Shown piece by piece: positions 26,071 through 35,035 of a DNA stretch of 64,000 nt (position 1 is the stretch's first letter; each line of letters starts with the position of its first letter). A program made the position numbers and the translations under genes. Below the pieces are notes generated by a model, which was not told where the DNA came from, ran no database searches, and was given only the letters and a program-made list of their open reading frames with translations. The DNA is from Streptomyces sp. Ncost-T10-10d (lineage in GTDB: Bacteria > Actinomycetota > Actinomycetes > Streptomycetales > Streptomycetaceae): contig NZ_FMDF01000217.1 in assembly GCF_900091955.1 (NCBI RefSeq), positions 28,069-92,068 on the forward strand, written 5' to 3'.

Positions 26071-26480
26071 GAAGCGGGCCTGTGCTCGCCGCGGGGTGCG
26101 TGCTGTGGCGCCGGTCGGAGCGCTCCGGCGAGCTGGAGATCTGTCTGGTCCACAGACCCCGTTACGACGACTGGTCACACCCGAAGGGCAAGCTGAGGCG
26201 CGGCGAGTCCGCGCTGGACGGTGCTCGGCGCGAGGTCCTGGAGGAGACGGGCCACCACTGCGCACCGGGCGCCCCGCTTCCCACGGTCCGGTACGCCGTG
26301 AACGGGCGTCCCAAGGAGGTCGCCTACTGGGCGGCCGAGGCGACCGGTGGCGCCTTCGTACCGAACGCCGAGGTCGACCGGGTGAGCTGGCTCTCCCCGG
26401 CGGCGGCCCGTAGCCGCCTCACCCGGCCGCACGACCGGGATGTGCTGGACGCCTTGCTCGCCGGCCTGCCGAGCACCTGA
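26067..26480 (+). CDS. Nudix hydrolase (MutT-like)
   Basis: 137 residues with the full Nudix box G-x5-E-x7-REVLEETG starting at GKLRRGESALDGARR (about residues 37-59). These enzymes hydrolyse nucleoside diphosphates linked to another group, for example 8-oxo-dGTP or diadenosine polyphosphates. GTG start at 26067 overlaps the CHAD gene (GTGA), so the ppk-CHAD-Nudix genes form one operon. The polyphosphate neighbours hint at a substrate such as diadenosine or inositol polyphosphate; not provable here. Confidence 0.93.
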   Translation: MRSGPVLAAGCVLWRRSERSGELEICLVHRPRYDDWSHPKGKLRRGESALDGARREVLEETGHHCAPGAPLPTVRYAVNGRPKEVAYWAAEATGGAFVPNAEVDRVSWLSPAAARSRLTRPHDRDVLDALLAGLPST

Positions 26481-26562
26481 CCGGGCCGGGGTTCAGGCCC
26501 TTCCGGCGTCGAGGACGGCACCCTCGCCCCGGACGGGCCCCAGAACCACACCGTCCGACACG

Positions 26563-26617
26563 GTTCACCTCCCGTTCACTCTCCCCCGTAAACGGCTTCA
26601 CCTGTTCTGCCTAACTT
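26563..26617 (+). promoter_or_regulatory. PHO box array and promoter of pstSCAB
   Basis: Four 11-nt direct-repeat units for PhoP: GTTCACC at 26563, GTTCACT at 26574, a degenerate unit at 26585 and CTTCACC at 26596, all in exact 11-bp register. They replace the -35 region upstream of a -10-like TAACTT (26612-26617). This is the classic PhoP-activated pst promoter of Streptomyces, so pstSCAB should be induced by phosphate starvation. Confidence 0.92.
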
Positions 26618-26719
26618 CGGCAGTGCACGGTGCGCGGCGCAACGCCGCAGCACCCACCACATCGCACGCCGTCGTAGAACGAACAGACCTCGGCGGCTCC
26701 TGGAAGGAACACCCGAAAA

Positions 26720-27856
26720 GTGAAGCTTCAGCGCAAGAACCGGCTTCGTGCCACCGCGCTCGGTGCCCTCGCCGTCTCCGGCGCCCTGGTCCTCACGGCG
26801 TGCGGTTCGGACAACAACAGCGACGGGTCCACCGGCGGCAACGGCGGCAAGACGAGCGCCGCGTCGAACATCAAGTGCGACGACGCCAAGGGTCAGCTGC
26901 TCGCCTCCGGCTCCAGCGCGCAGAAGAACGCCATGGACCTCTGGGTCAAGAACTACATGGCCGGCTGCTCGGGCGTCGAGGTCAACTACAAGTCGTCCTC
27001 ATCCGGTGAAGGCATCGTCGCCTTCAACCAGGGCACGGTCGGCTTCGCCGGTTCCGACTCGGCGCTGAAGCCCGAAGAGGTCGCCGAGTCGAAGAAGATC
27101 TGCAAGGGCGGCCAGGGCATCAACCTCCCGATGGTCGGCGGCCCGATCGCCATCGGCTACCACCTGGAAGGCGTCGACAGCCTCACGCTGGACGCCCCCA
27201 CCCTCGCCAAGATCTTCGACGGCAAGATCAAGAAGTGGAACGACCCCGCGATCGCCAAGCTCAACAGCGGCGCGAAGCTCCCGGACAAGGCCATCCAGCC
27301 CTTCCACCGCTCCGAGGACTCCGGCACCACGCAGAACCTCGGCAAGTACCTGGGCGCAGCCGCCCCGAGCGACTGGAAGTACGAGGCCGAGAAGAAGTGG
27401 CCGGCCCCCGGTGGCCAGGCCGCGTCCGGCTCCTCCGGTGTCGCCGCCCAGGTGAAGCAGGTCGACGGCGCGATCGGCTACTTCGAGCTCAGCTACGCCA
27501 CCTCGCAGTCGATCTCCACCGTCGACATCAACACCGGTGGCTCCACCCCGGTCAAGGCGACCCCGGAGAACGCCTCCAAGGCCATCGCCGCCGCCAAGAT
27601 CAAGGGCACCGGCAAGGACCTGGCGCTCGACCTCGACTACACCACCAAGGCCGAGGGTGCGTACCCGATCGTCCTGGTGACGTACGAGGTCGTCTGTGAC
27701 AAGGGCAACAAGGCCGAGACCCTGCCCACGGTCAAGTCCTTCCTGAACTACACCGCCGGTGACGAGGGCCAGAAGCTCCTCACCGACGCCGGCTACGCGC
27801 CGATCCCGACCGAGATCAACGCGAAGGTCCGCGAGACCATCGCCTCCCTCTCGTAA
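26720..27856 (+). CDS. pstS: Phosphate-binding lipoprotein PstS
   Basis: 378 residues from GTG 26720 (GGAAGGA upstream). A lipoprotein signal ends in the lipobox LTAC with C near 28, then a Ser/Gly linker and a PBP-like phosphate-binding domain (LLASGSSAQKNAMDLWVKNY, YKSSSSGEG, HRSEDSGTT). It captures phosphate at the membrane surface and hands it to PstC/PstA. It lies behind the PHO box array and is separated from pstC by a strong hairpin, which should make PstS more abundant than the permease. Confidence 0.97.
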   Translation: MKLQRKNRLRATALGALAVSGALVLTACGSDNNSDGSTGGNGGKTSAASNIKCDDAKGQLLASGSSAQKNAMDLWVKNYMAGCSGVEVNYKSSSSGEGIVAFNQGTVGFAGSDSALKPEEVAESKKICKGGQGINLPMVGGPIAIGYHLEGVDSLTLDAPTLAKIFDGKIKKWNDPAIAKLNSGAKLPDKAIQPFHRSEDSGTTQNLGKYLGAAAPSDWKYEAEKKWPAPGGQAASGSSGVAAQVKQVDGAIGYFELSYATSQSISTVDINTGGSTPVKATPENASKAIAAAKIKGTGKDLALDLDYTTKAEGAYPIVLVTYEVVCDKGNKAETLPTVKSFLNYTAGDEGQKLLTDAGYAPIPTEINAKVRETIASLS

Positions 27857-27924
27857 CCGGGGTACGCAGCCCGAAGGCACGCAAGCACCACCCAGCAACA
27901 CCCGTAGCAACGTCAGCAACACCT

Positions 27925-27963
27925 GGCGGGCCGGTCCGGTGCACCCCTCCGGACCGGCCCGCC
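27925..27963 (+). terminator. Attenuating hairpin between pstS and pstC
   Basis: Perfect 15-bp inverted repeat GGCGGGCCGGTCCGG (27925-27939) and CCGGACCGGCCCGCC (27949-27963) with a 9-nt loop, in the 171-bp gap between pstS and pstC. It probably stops part of the transcription or stabilises the pstS mRNA end. Confidence 0.75.
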
Positions 27964-28027
27964 ACCACCCATCCGGTGCACCGCCGCCAGGGGAGCCCAC
28001 CGCTCCCCCACACAGACCGGAAAGACC

Positions 28028-29023
28028 ATGGCTTCCACCACACCGATAGACACGCCGCCGGCATCGCCGGTGGCGCGCAAGCGCGCCAGGCCGAAGACCG
28101 GGCGCGCGGGCGACAAGATCTTCCTGGGCCTCTCAAGGGGCTCGGGCATTCTGCTGCTTGTGATCATGGCGTCGATCGCCGTGTTCCTCACCTACCGCGC
28201 CGCACTCGCCGTCTCCAAGGACGAAGGCAACTTCCTCACCACCTTCGACTGGAACCCGGCCGGCGACCCGCCGGTCTTCGGCATCGCGGTGCTCCTCTTC
28301 GGCACGATCGTCAGCTCGATCGTCGCGATGGCCATCGCCGTCCCGGTCGCTGTCGGTATCGCCCTGTTCATCTCGCACTACGCGCCGCGCAAGCTGGCCG
28401 CGCCCCTCGCGTACGTCGTCGACCTGCTCGCCGCAGTGCCGAGCATCGTGTACGGCATCTGGGGCGCCCTCTTCCTGGTCCCGTACCTGGAGGGCCTGAA
28501 CCTCTGGCTCGACCAGTTCTTCGGCTGGACGTACCTCTTCGAGAAGACCGAGGTCGGCGTCGCCCGCTCGCTCTTCACCGTCGGCATCCTGCTCGCGATC
28601 ATGATCCTGCCGATCGTGACCAGCGTCAGCCGCGAAGTCTTCCTCCAGGTCCCGAAGATGAACGAGGAAGCCGCCCTCGCCCTCGGCGCCACCCGCTGGG
28701 AAGTCATCCGCCTCTCGGTGCTCCCCTTCGGCCGCTCGGGCGTGATCTCCGCCTCGATGCTGGGCCTGGGCCGTGCGCTCGGCGAGACGATGGCCGTCGC
28801 CACGGTCCTGTCGCCGAGCTTCGTCATCTCCGGGCACCTGCTCAATCCGGGTGGCGGGACGTTCGCCCAGAACATCGCCGCGAAGTTCGACGAAGCCGAC
28901 GCGTTCGGGCGCGACGCCCTGATCGCCTCCGGCCTCGTGCTCTTCATCCTCACTCTGCTGGTCAACGGCGCGGCCCGGCTGATCATCGCCCGCCGCAAGG
29001 AATACTCGGGGGCCAACGCATGA
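28028..29023 (+). CDS. pstC: Phosphate ABC permease PstC
   Basis: 331 residues with six membrane helices after a basic N-terminal tail. The inner-membrane transport EAA loop reads EAALALGATRWEVIRLSVLPFGRSG, and the LLAAVPSIVYGIWG segment is typical of PstC. It forms the channel with PstA. The stop overlaps the pstA ATG (ATGA). Confidence 0.95.
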   Translation: MASTTPIDTPPASPVARKRARPKTGRAGDKIFLGLSRGSGILLLVIMASIAVFLTYRAALAVSKDEGNFLTTFDWNPAGDPPVFGIAVLLFGTIVSSIVAMAIAVPVAVGIALFISHYAPRKLAAPLAYVVDLLAAVPSIVYGIWGALFLVPYLEGLNLWLDQFFGWTYLFEKTEVGVARSLFTVGILLAIMILPIVTSVSREVFLQVPKMNEEAALALGATRWEVIRLSVLPFGRSGVISASMLGLGRALGETMAVATVLSPSFVISGHLLNPGGGTFAQNIAAKFDEADAFGRDALIASGLVLFILTLLVNGAARLIIARRKEYSGANA

Positions 29024-30105
29024 GCCAGGCAGCCAACACCGGCATCCAGGAACGCCCCACCCCGATGGCGCCCACACGCAAGACCAGTCTCAGCAGCCGG
29101 GCCCTGCCCCGCTGGGCCCCCCTCGCCTTCGCGGCCGTCGCGATCGCGCTGGGCGTGGGCATCGGCGCGGCGGCGGGCTGGCGCAGCCACACCCAGTGGG
29201 GACTGTTCTCCGCCCTGCTCTTCCTCGTCATCTCGTACGTCACGACGACGGTCGTCGAGAACCGGCGCCAGGCCAAGGACCGCCTCGCCACCAGCGTCGT
29301 CTGGGTGTGCTTCCTCCTTGCCGTCGTCCCGCTGTTCTCGCTGATCTGGACGACGGTCAGCCGCGGCGCCAAGGTCCTCGACGGTTACTTCCTGACCCAC
29401 TCCATGGCCGGTGTCCCCGGCATCGAGGCGGGCGGCGGCGTCTACCACGCACTGATCGGCACCCTGGAGCAGGTCGGCCTCGCCACCCTGATCTCCGCCC
29501 CGATCGGCCTGCTGACCGCCGTCTACCTGGTGGAGTACGGCAAGGGCGCGCTCGCCAAGGCCGTCACGTTCTTCGTCGACGTGATGACGGGTATCCCGTC
29601 CATCGTCGCCGGTCTCTTCATCCTGTCGATCATGCTGATGACGAAGCTCGAGCCGTCCGGCCTGATGGGTTCGCTGGCCCTGTCGATCCTGATGATCCCG
29701 GTCGTGGTCCGCTCCACCGAGGAGATGCTCAAGCTCGTCCCGAACGAGCTCCGCGAGGCATCGCTCGCCCTCGGCATCCCGAAGTGGCGCACCATCCTGA
29801 AGGTGGTCATCCCCACCGCGATCGGCGGCATCACCACCGGTGTGATGCTCGCGATCGCCCGGATCGCCGGCGAGACCGCGCCGATCATGCTGCTGGTCTT
29901 CGGCAGCCAGCTGATCAACACCAACCCCTTCCAAGGTGCACAGTCCTCGCTCCCGTTCTACATCTGGGAGCAGTACAAGATCGGCAGCGAGCCGTCGTAC
30001 GACCGTGCCTGGGCCGCCGCTCTGGTCCTGATCGCCTTCGTCATGATCCTCAACCTGGTGGCCCGCGGCATCGCCCGCTGGAAGGCCCCGAAGACCGGCC
30101 GCTGA
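29020..30105 (+). CDS. pstA: Phosphate ABC permease PstA
   Basis: 361 residues: a polar tail (1-30), two extra N-terminal helices, then the six-helix permease core with MTGIPSIVAGLFI and the EAA loop EASLALGIPKWRTILKVVIPTAIGG. Starts at ATG 29020, overlapping pstC by 4 nt; pstB follows after 28 bp. Confidence 0.95.
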   Translation: MSQAANTGIQERPTPMAPTRKTSLSSRALPRWAPLAFAAVAIALGVGIGAAAGWRSHTQWGLFSALLFLVISYVTTTVVENRRQAKDRLATSVVWVCFLLAVVPLFSLIWTTVSRGAKVLDGYFLTHSMAGVPGIEAGGGVYHALIGTLEQVGLATLISAPIGLLTAVYLVEYGKGALAKAVTFFVDVMTGIPSIVAGLFILSIMLMTKLEPSGLMGSLALSILMIPVVVRSTEEMLKLVPNELREASLALGIPKWRTILKVVIPTAIGGITTGVMLAIARIAGETAPIMLLVFGSQLINTNPFQGAQSSLPFYIWEQYKIGSEPSYDRAWAAALVLIAFVMILNLVARGIARWKAPKTGR

Positions 30106-30133
30106 CCGCGGCACGAAAGAAGCAGTGATTCAG

Positions 30134-30910
30134 ATGGCCAAGCGCATCGACGTCAGCGGCCTGTCCGCCTACTACGGCTCCCACCTCGCCATCGAGGACA
30201 TCTCGATGACCGTGGAGCCCCGCTCCGTGACCGCCTTCATCGGCCCGTCCGGCTGCGGCAAGTCCACCTTCCTGCGCACCCTGAACCGTATGCACGAGGT
30301 CACCCCCGGTGGCCGCGTCGAGGGCAAGGTGCTGCTGGACGACGAGAATCTGTACGGGGCGAACGTCGACCCGGTCACCGTGCGCCGCACGGTCGGCATG
30401 GTCTTCCAGCGCCCGAACCCGTTCCCGACCATGTCGATCTTCGACAATGTCGCGGCGGGCCTCAAGCTGAACGGCTCGTACAAGAAGAACCAGCTGTCGG
30501 ACATCGTCGAGAAGTCCCTGCGCGGCGCCAACCTCTGGAACGAGGTCAAGGACCGGCTGAACAAGCCCGGCTCCGGTCTCTCCGGGGGCCAGCAGCAGCG
30601 CCTGTGCATCGCCCGCGCGATCGCGGTCGAGCCGGAGGTGCTGCTGATGGACGAGCCGTGCTCCGCCCTGGACCCGATCTCCACCCTCGCCATCGAGGAC
30701 CTGATCGGCGAGCTGAAGGAGCGCTTCACGATCGTCATCGTGACGCACAACATGCAGCAGGCGGCCCGTGTCTCGGACCGCACGGCGTTCTTCAACCTCG
30801 CGGCGGTCGGCAAGCCCGGCAAGCTCGTGGAGATCGACGAGACGGAACGCATCTTCTCCAACCCGTCCGTTCAGGCAACCGAGGACTACATCTCGGGACG
30901 CTTCGGATAG
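30134..30910 (+). CDS. pstB: Phosphate ABC ATPase PstB
   Basis: 258 residues: Walker A GPSGCGKST, Q-loop VFQRPNPFP, signature LSGGQQQRL, Walker B VLLMDEPCSALDP and switch histidine in VTHNMQQA. Ends EDYISGRFG, typical for PstB. I use ATG 30134, matching the family start MAKRIDVSG; a GTG at 30125 is in frame. Ends the pst operon before a bidirectional terminator. Confidence 0.96.
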   Translation: MAKRIDVSGLSAYYGSHLAIEDISMTVEPRSVTAFIGPSGCGKSTFLRTLNRMHEVTPGGRVEGKVLLDDENLYGANVDPVTVRRTVGMVFQRPNPFPTMSIFDNVAAGLKLNGSYKKNQLSDIVEKSLRGANLWNEVKDRLNKPGSGLSGGQQQRLCIARAIAVEPEVLLMDEPCSALDPISTLAIEDLIGELKERFTIVIVTHNMQQAARVSDRTAFFNLAAVGKPGKLVEIDETERIFSNPSVQATEDYISGRFG

Positions 30911-31062
30911 TCACCCGGCAACGGGGCTGACGTGGGCCGGGGGCGTGGGTGGTCACGCCCGGTGGTGGGTTTCCACCGGCGAACCGCCTCACCCCTCCGG
31001 CGAACCGGCCCCGTCCCCAGACTGCCTTGAGGTGCTGCATGGCGGTGCCACCGCAAGGCGAA

Positions 31063-31104
31063 GGGGCCGCCCCCACTCCCCGCAGAGGGAGTGGGGGCGG
31101 CCCC
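31063..31104. terminator. Bidirectional terminator between pstB and pit
   Basis: Perfect 18-bp inverted repeat, GGGGCCGCCCCCACTCCC (31063-31080) and its complement (31087-31104), 6-nt loop, in the convergent gap. It can serve both pstB and the pit operon. Confidence 0.9.
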
Positions 31105-31178
31105 ATTTCCGTACCACCACGATCACGCCGGGCAGCGGACGAAGCGGCCACCGGACGACCCGGCAACCCCGCCGCCCG

Positions 31179-32177
31179 TCACCCGAACAGCAGCACCACA
31201 ACCCCGTAACTGGCGGCAGCGACCAACGCCGCGGCCGGCATCGTGATGAACCACCCCAGGATGATGTTCTTGGCGACACCCCACCGCACCGCGTTCACGC
31301 GCTTCGTGGCGCCCGCACCCATGATCGCCGAGGTGATCACATGCGTCGTGGAGATCGGCGCGTGAAACATGAACGCCGAGCCGAACATGATCGACGCGCC
31401 CGTCGTCTCCGCGGCGAACCCCTGCGGCGGGTCCAGCTCGATGATCTTCCGGCCGAGCGTCCGCATGATGCGCCAGCCACCCGCGTACGTACCCAGCGAG
31501 AGCATCAGCGCACAGACGAGCTTCACCCAGACCGGAATCGGGTCGCTCGGGCTCTCGACATCGGCGATGACCAGGGCCATCACGACGACACCCATCGTCT
31601 TCTGCGCGTCCTGCAGACCGTGGCCGAGCGCCATGCCCGCGGCCGAGACCGTCTGGGCGATCCGGAAGCCGCGCTTGGCCTTGTGCGGGTTGGCCTTCCG
31701 GAACACCCACATGATCGCGACCATCACCAGATAGCCGACGATCAGGCCGATGACCGGCGAGAGGAACATCGGGATGACGACCTTGTCGAGCACCCCGTCC
31801 CAGTGCACCAGCGTCCCGCCGGCGAGCGCCGCACCGACCATGCCGCCGAACAGTGCGTGCGAGGAAGAGGACGGCAGCCCGAAGTACCAGGTGACGAGGT
31901 TCCAGATGATCGCACCGACGAGCGCGGCGAAGAGGATTCCCATCCCCTTGTCCCCCTCGGGGGTCGCGATCAGACCCTCACTGACGGTCTTGGCGACACC
32001 GCTGCCGAGGAATGCACCGGCGAGGTTCATCACCGCGGCCATCGCCAGTGCCGCACGTGGTGTCAGTGCACGGGTGGAGACGGACGTGGCGATGGCATTC
32101 GCCGAGTCGTGGAAGCCGTTCGTATAGGTGAAGCCGAGCGCGACACCGATGGTCACGATCAGCGCAAAGGTGTCCAC
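31179..32177 (-). CDS. pit: Low-affinity inorganic phosphate transporter (PiT/PHO4 family)
   Basis: 332 residues, about ten membrane helices, with the two PHO4 signature repeats GFTYTNGFHDSANAIATSVSTRAL near the start and TWYFGLPSSSSHALFGG and APISTTHVITSAIMG later. It imports metal-phosphate with protons. GTG 32177 lies 5 bp after the PhoU-like gene stop, so the two form one operon. It sits opposite the pst operon, giving the cell low- and high-affinity phosphate uptake side by side. Confidence 0.95.
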   Translation of the reverse strand: MDTFALIVTIGVALGFTYTNGFHDSANAIATSVSTRALTPRAALAMAAVMNLAGAFLGSGVAKTVSEGLIATPEGDKGMGILFAALVGAIIWNLVTWYFGLPSSSSHALFGGMVGAALAGGTLVHWDGVLDKVVIPMFLSPVIGLIVGYLVMVAIMWVFRKANPHKAKRGFRIAQTVSAAGMALGHGLQDAQKTMGVVVMALVIADVESPSDPIPVWVKLVCALMLSLGTYAGGWRIMRTLGRKIIELDPPQGFAAETTGASIMFGSAFMFHAPISTTHVITSAIMGAGATKRVNAVRWGVAKNIILGWFITMPAAALVAAASYGVVVLLFG

Positions 32178-32182
32178 GTGGT

Positions 32183-32803
32183 TCAGGACTCCTTGACCGC
32201 GATGGTCTCCACCGTGTTGGCGACATGCTCGAACGCGTCGGCGGCCTCTTCCAGCACGTCCACGATCTGCTTGAGCTTCAGCACCTCTATGGCGTCGTAC
32301 TTGCCATTGAAGAGATGGGCCAACAGCTTGCGGTGGATCTGGTCGGCCTGGTTCTCCAGACGGTTGACCTCGATCCAGTACTCGGTGAGGTTGTCCATCG
32401 TCCGCAGACCCGGCATCGCCTCGGCGGTCAGCTCGGCCGCCCGGGCCAGCACCTCGATCTGCTGCGCCACACCCTTGGGGAGTTCTTCGACCTGGTACAG
32501 CACGACCAGGTCGACGGCCTCCTCCATGAAGTCCATGATGTCGTCGAGCGACGATGCGAGGTTGTAGATGTCCTCGCGGTCGAATGGCGTGATGAAAGAG
32601 GAGTTCAGCTGGTGGAAGATCGCGTGGGTGGCATCGTCCCCCGCGTGCTCCGCTGCCCGCATGCGCTCCGCGATCTCGACTCGGGAGGCAGAGTCCGCCC
32701 CGAGCAGTTCCATCAGGAGTTTCGAGCCCGTGACGATGTTGTCCGCGGATGCGGAGAACATGTCATAGAAGCTCGTCTCCCTGGGGGTCAGACGAAAGCG
32801 CAC
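32183..32803 (-). CDS. PhoU-like DUF47 protein
   Basis: 206 residues, all helical, with the DUF47 pattern: MRFRLTPRETSFYDMF at the start and DREDIYNLASSLDDIMDFMEEAVD in the middle, which has the acidic metal-binding motifs of PhoU-like proteins. DUF47 genes nearly always precede PiT transporters, as here, and are thought to regulate them. ATG 32803. Divergent from csoR. Confidence 0.93.
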   Translation of the reverse strand: MRFRLTPRETSFYDMFSASADNIVTGSKLLMELLGADSASRVEIAERMRAAEHAGDDATHAIFHQLNSSFITPFDREDIYNLASSLDDIMDFMEEAVDLVVLYQVEELPKGVAQQIEVLARAAELTAEAMPGLRTMDNLTEYWIEVNRLENQADQIHRKLLAHLFNGKYDAIEVLKLKQIVDVLEEAADAFEHVANTVETIAVKES

Positions 32804-32946
32804 GTGGGGTCCTCGGGGCTTTGGATTCGGTCAGGCTGATGCTAGGCGCATCATCCGGCCACGGCTAACCGGCATTCTTCAGTGTCGCGCATGGGGCACT
32901 GCGATCAGCACGGGCCCCCGGTCACGTTTCGGCAGAATTCGTTAGG

Positions 32947-32967
32947 ATATACCCACCAGGGGTATAT
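32947..32967 (+). promoter_or_regulatory. CsoR-type operator
   Basis: ATATACCC (32947-32954), spacer ACCAG, GGGTATAT (32960-32967): perfect inverted repeat of the CsoR/RcnR operator type (TACCC/GGGTA arms). It overlaps a likely -10 TAGGAT (32943-32948) and lies 34 bp before the csoR ATG, indicating autoregulation. Confidence 0.85.
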
Positions 32968-33001
32968 GAACGGCAGGGTAAAGGGAAAACGGGAGGCAGC
33001 A

Positions 33002-33340
33002 ATGACCACCACCGAGGCCGCGGAGACGGAACCGGTCGTCACCGACCACGACCGGGGTATTCACGGCTATCACCACCAGAAGGCCGAGCACCTCAAGCGG
33101 CTGCGCCGGATCGAGGGCCAGATCCGCGGTCTCCAGCGGATGGTCGACGAGGACGTCTACTGCATCGACATACTCACGCAGGTCTCGGCGTCCACGAAGG
33201 CGCTCCAGTCCTTCGCGCTCCAGCTGCTGGAGGAGCACCTGCGGCACTGCGTCGCCGACGCGGCGGTCAAGGGAGGAGACGAGATCGACGCGAAGGTCGA
33301 GGAGGCCACGAAGGCCATCGCCCGCCTGCTCCGTACCTGA
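33002..33340 (+). CDS. csoR: CsoR-family copper-sensing repressor
   Basis: 112 residues, helical. The Cu(I) ligands of CsoR are present with the correct spacing: C54 (VYCIDIL), H79 and C83 (EEHLRHC). Basic first helix HLKRLRRIEGQIRGLQRM binds DNA. ATG 33002 has GGGAGG 5-6 nt upstream. It should repress from the operator at 32947-32967 and release when Cu(I) binds. No copper ATPase or chaperone gene adjoins it, so its other targets must lie elsewhere. Confidence 0.93.
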   Translation: MTTTEAAETEPVVTDHDRGIHGYHHQKAEHLKRLRRIEGQIRGLQRMVDEDVYCIDILTQVSASTKALQSFALQLLEEHLRHCVADAAVKGGDEIDAKVEEATKAIARLLRT

Positions 33341-33348
33341 TACGGGGA

Positions 33349-33400
33349 GATGCCCGGTGCGGGAGGGATGCCCGGCGCCGACGGGGGATGCCCGGTGCGG
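33349..33400 (+). repeat. Three imperfect GATGCCCGG repeats after csoR
   Basis: GATGCCCGGTGCGG at 33349 and 33387 and a variant at 33367, spaced 18 and 20 bp, directly after the csoR stop. Further GGGGCGGGG tracts follow. Probably slippage-derived spacer DNA between convergent genes. Confidence 0.55.
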
Positions 33401-33432
33401 GGCGGGGTCTGATGCGGGGCGGGGCCCCGCAC

Positions 33433-33636
33433 TCACCCCCGGTGGTCGGCCTGCCGGGGGACGGCGGTCCGTTCGGTGATCACCCGGACGTCCAGCACCT
33501 CGTCGATACGGTCCGCGCTGAGCCGTTCCCCGATCGCGGCCGACGCGGCGATCATCAGCTCACCGCAGAGCTCGATCTCGGCGAGGGCCACATGGTCGGA
33601 TACGGTCCGCGTGCCGAGCGTCACCACGTCACTCAC
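33433..33636 (-). CDS. Small hypothetical protein (67 residues)
   Basis: Frame from GTG 33636 (or GTG 33627, which fits the GAGAGG ribosome binding site better at 8 nt) to 33433. Sequence starts MSDVVTLGTRTVSDHVALAEIELCGELMIAA in short; it has a regular helix-rich middle with ERLSADRIDEVLDV and no known motif. I recall similar short proteins in other streptomycetes. Convergent with csoR. Confidence 0.65.
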   Translation of the reverse strand: MSDVVTLGTRTVSDHVALAEIELCGELMIAASAAIGERLSADRIDEVLDVRVITERTAVPRQADHRG

Positions 33637-33758
33637 CTCTCACTGCCGTCGCCGACTTCCTAGCGTAGGGAGCGGACCACACACCGCGCATGGCACGGAC
33701 GGACCATTTCGCGCCGCCGGCATGCCTATGTCCCCGCCTTCGTCCGTGTGCCGCCGGG

Positions 33759-34646
33759 CTATCTCTGTCGGATCTTCCCGGTGTAGATGTCGCGACCGTC
33801 CGGCAGCCGTACGGAGACCGGTACCCCGAATCCGTACAGCAGCGTCGTCGACACCACCTCCACCGCCGGCCCCTCGTTGGCGAAGGTGAACCGGTGGCGC
33901 ACCTTGCGCAGCCGCCCCTGTTCGTCCAGATACGCGTCGAACGGCACCGTGTGCGTGTGGAACCCTTTCGCCGCCGCGGCCAGTGCCCCGCGCGATTTCG
34001 GCGAGGCCTCGCGCGCCGCCCGGCCGATGTCCGAGATCCCCCGGTAGTGCCGCACGGCCACCCCGGCGAGCTCGGTCCTTCCTACGTACGTCACCTGCCG
34101 CGCCCCGCGCAGCAGTTCGGCGGCGGCCATCGGATCGGTCGCTCCGCCGGTGACCAGATTGCCGTCCTCCAGGGTCGTCGTGTCGATCCTGACCCACTTG
34201 TCCGCGGGCACTCCGGCGCCGCGGTTCATCATGTAGAGCGCGCCGGGGGCCAGCAGTTCGGTGATGGGACGGTGCTCGTCCTCGCCGGCGGCGTCCTCGG
34301 GCAGCACGACCTCGAGCCGCCCCACCTGGTTGCGGAAGTCGTACGTCCCCCAACCCCTGATCGTCACCCGCGTCCCGCCCGCCGCGGTCTCCATCGACGT
34401 ACGCACCTCGGCGCTTCCGGCCCCGGTCACCGTCCCCGTGCCGGTCCCGCGCACCGTCCCCGCGAGCATCGCGGCCGCCCGGTGGACCGCGTCGAGGGAG
34501 TCGGCCCCGCCTCGTTCATCGGCCATCGCACGGTCGCCGCCGCCACCGCCTCCCGAGCATCCGGCGGTCGCCGCCATCACGCCCACCACGGCAAGGGCGC
34601 AGACAGCGCGCGCCCCGCTTCCGGACCTGTGCTGCTGCACCACCAT
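33759..34646 (-). CDS. Lipoprotein with LolA/LppX-like fold (tentative)
   Basis: 295 residues from ATG 34646. The signal peptide (RAVCALAVVGVMAATAGC) ends in a lipobox with lipidated Cys near 28, then a Gly-rich linker. The rest is beta-rich with TRVTIRGWGTYDFRN, ALYMMNRG and DAYLDEQGRLRKVRHRFTF, a strand pattern reminiscent of LolA/LppX lipid-binding lipoproteins. Anchored on the outer face of the membrane. Function unproven. An in-frame ATG at 34691 is a possible alternative start. Confidence 0.8.
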   Translation of the reverse strand: MVVQQHRSGSGARAVCALAVVGVMAATAGCSGGGGGGDRAMADERGGADSLDAVHRAAAMLAGTVRGTGTGTVTGAGSAEVRTSMETAAGGTRVTIRGWGTYDFRNQVGRLEVVLPEDAAGEDEHRPITELLAPGALYMMNRGAGVPADKWVRIDTTTLEDGNLVTGGATDPMAAAELLRGARQVTYVGRTELAGVAVRHYRGISDIGRAAREASPKSRGALAAAAKGFHTHTVPFDAYLDEQGRLRKVRHRFTFANEGPAVEVVSTTLLYGFGVPVSVRLPDGRDIYTGKIRQR

Positions 34647-34779
34647 CGCCTGCCAACCCCCAACGACGTACCGCTTGCCCGAGCCCCCCATCCGCTCCGC
34701 ATAACGACAGCCCGTGTCCCCCGTCACGCCGCTCCCGTACGCCACACCGCCGGGTGGCCGTGCCCAGTACCGTGGACGG

Positions 34780-34968
34780 GTGTACGTCCAACACACCGAT
34801 GAGGTCCCGCAGACTCCCCCCACCCCCGCGTCCTCCGGGCACGAGCCCACGACCGTGGAACGCGGCTCGTTCTGCACCGCCCGCTGCAACTGCGGCTGGT
34901 CCGGTCCGGCCCGCCGCTCCCGGGACCGGGCCCGCACGGACGCCGCGGAACACAGCACGGCGCCCTGA
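34780..34968 (+). CDS. Small Cys-rich hypothetical protein (62 residues)
   Basis: Starts at GTG 34780; a -10-like TACCGT (34768-34773) lies 6 nt upstream, suggesting a leaderless mRNA. The peptide has a Pro/Thr-rich first half and a compact RGSFCTARCNCGWSGPARRS segment with three cysteines, which could bind a metal. Arg-rich end. I recall related short proteins in streptomycetes, without a function. A longer frame from ATG 34714 exists but lacks signals. Confidence 0.6.
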   Translation: MYVQHTDEVPQTPPTPASSGHEPTTVERGSFCTARCNCGWSGPARRSRDRARTDAAEHSTAP

Positions 34969-35035
34969 CCTCCTCTCCCACTTTCCCGACCTCTCCCCCA
35001 CCGACCGGCCCTGAGCACCACGACCCGGAGGTCCG

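Noticed and set aside
30911..31062. Open frames between pstB and the bidirectional terminator
   Set aside because: They lie within repeats and terminator stems, lack start signals and look non-coding.
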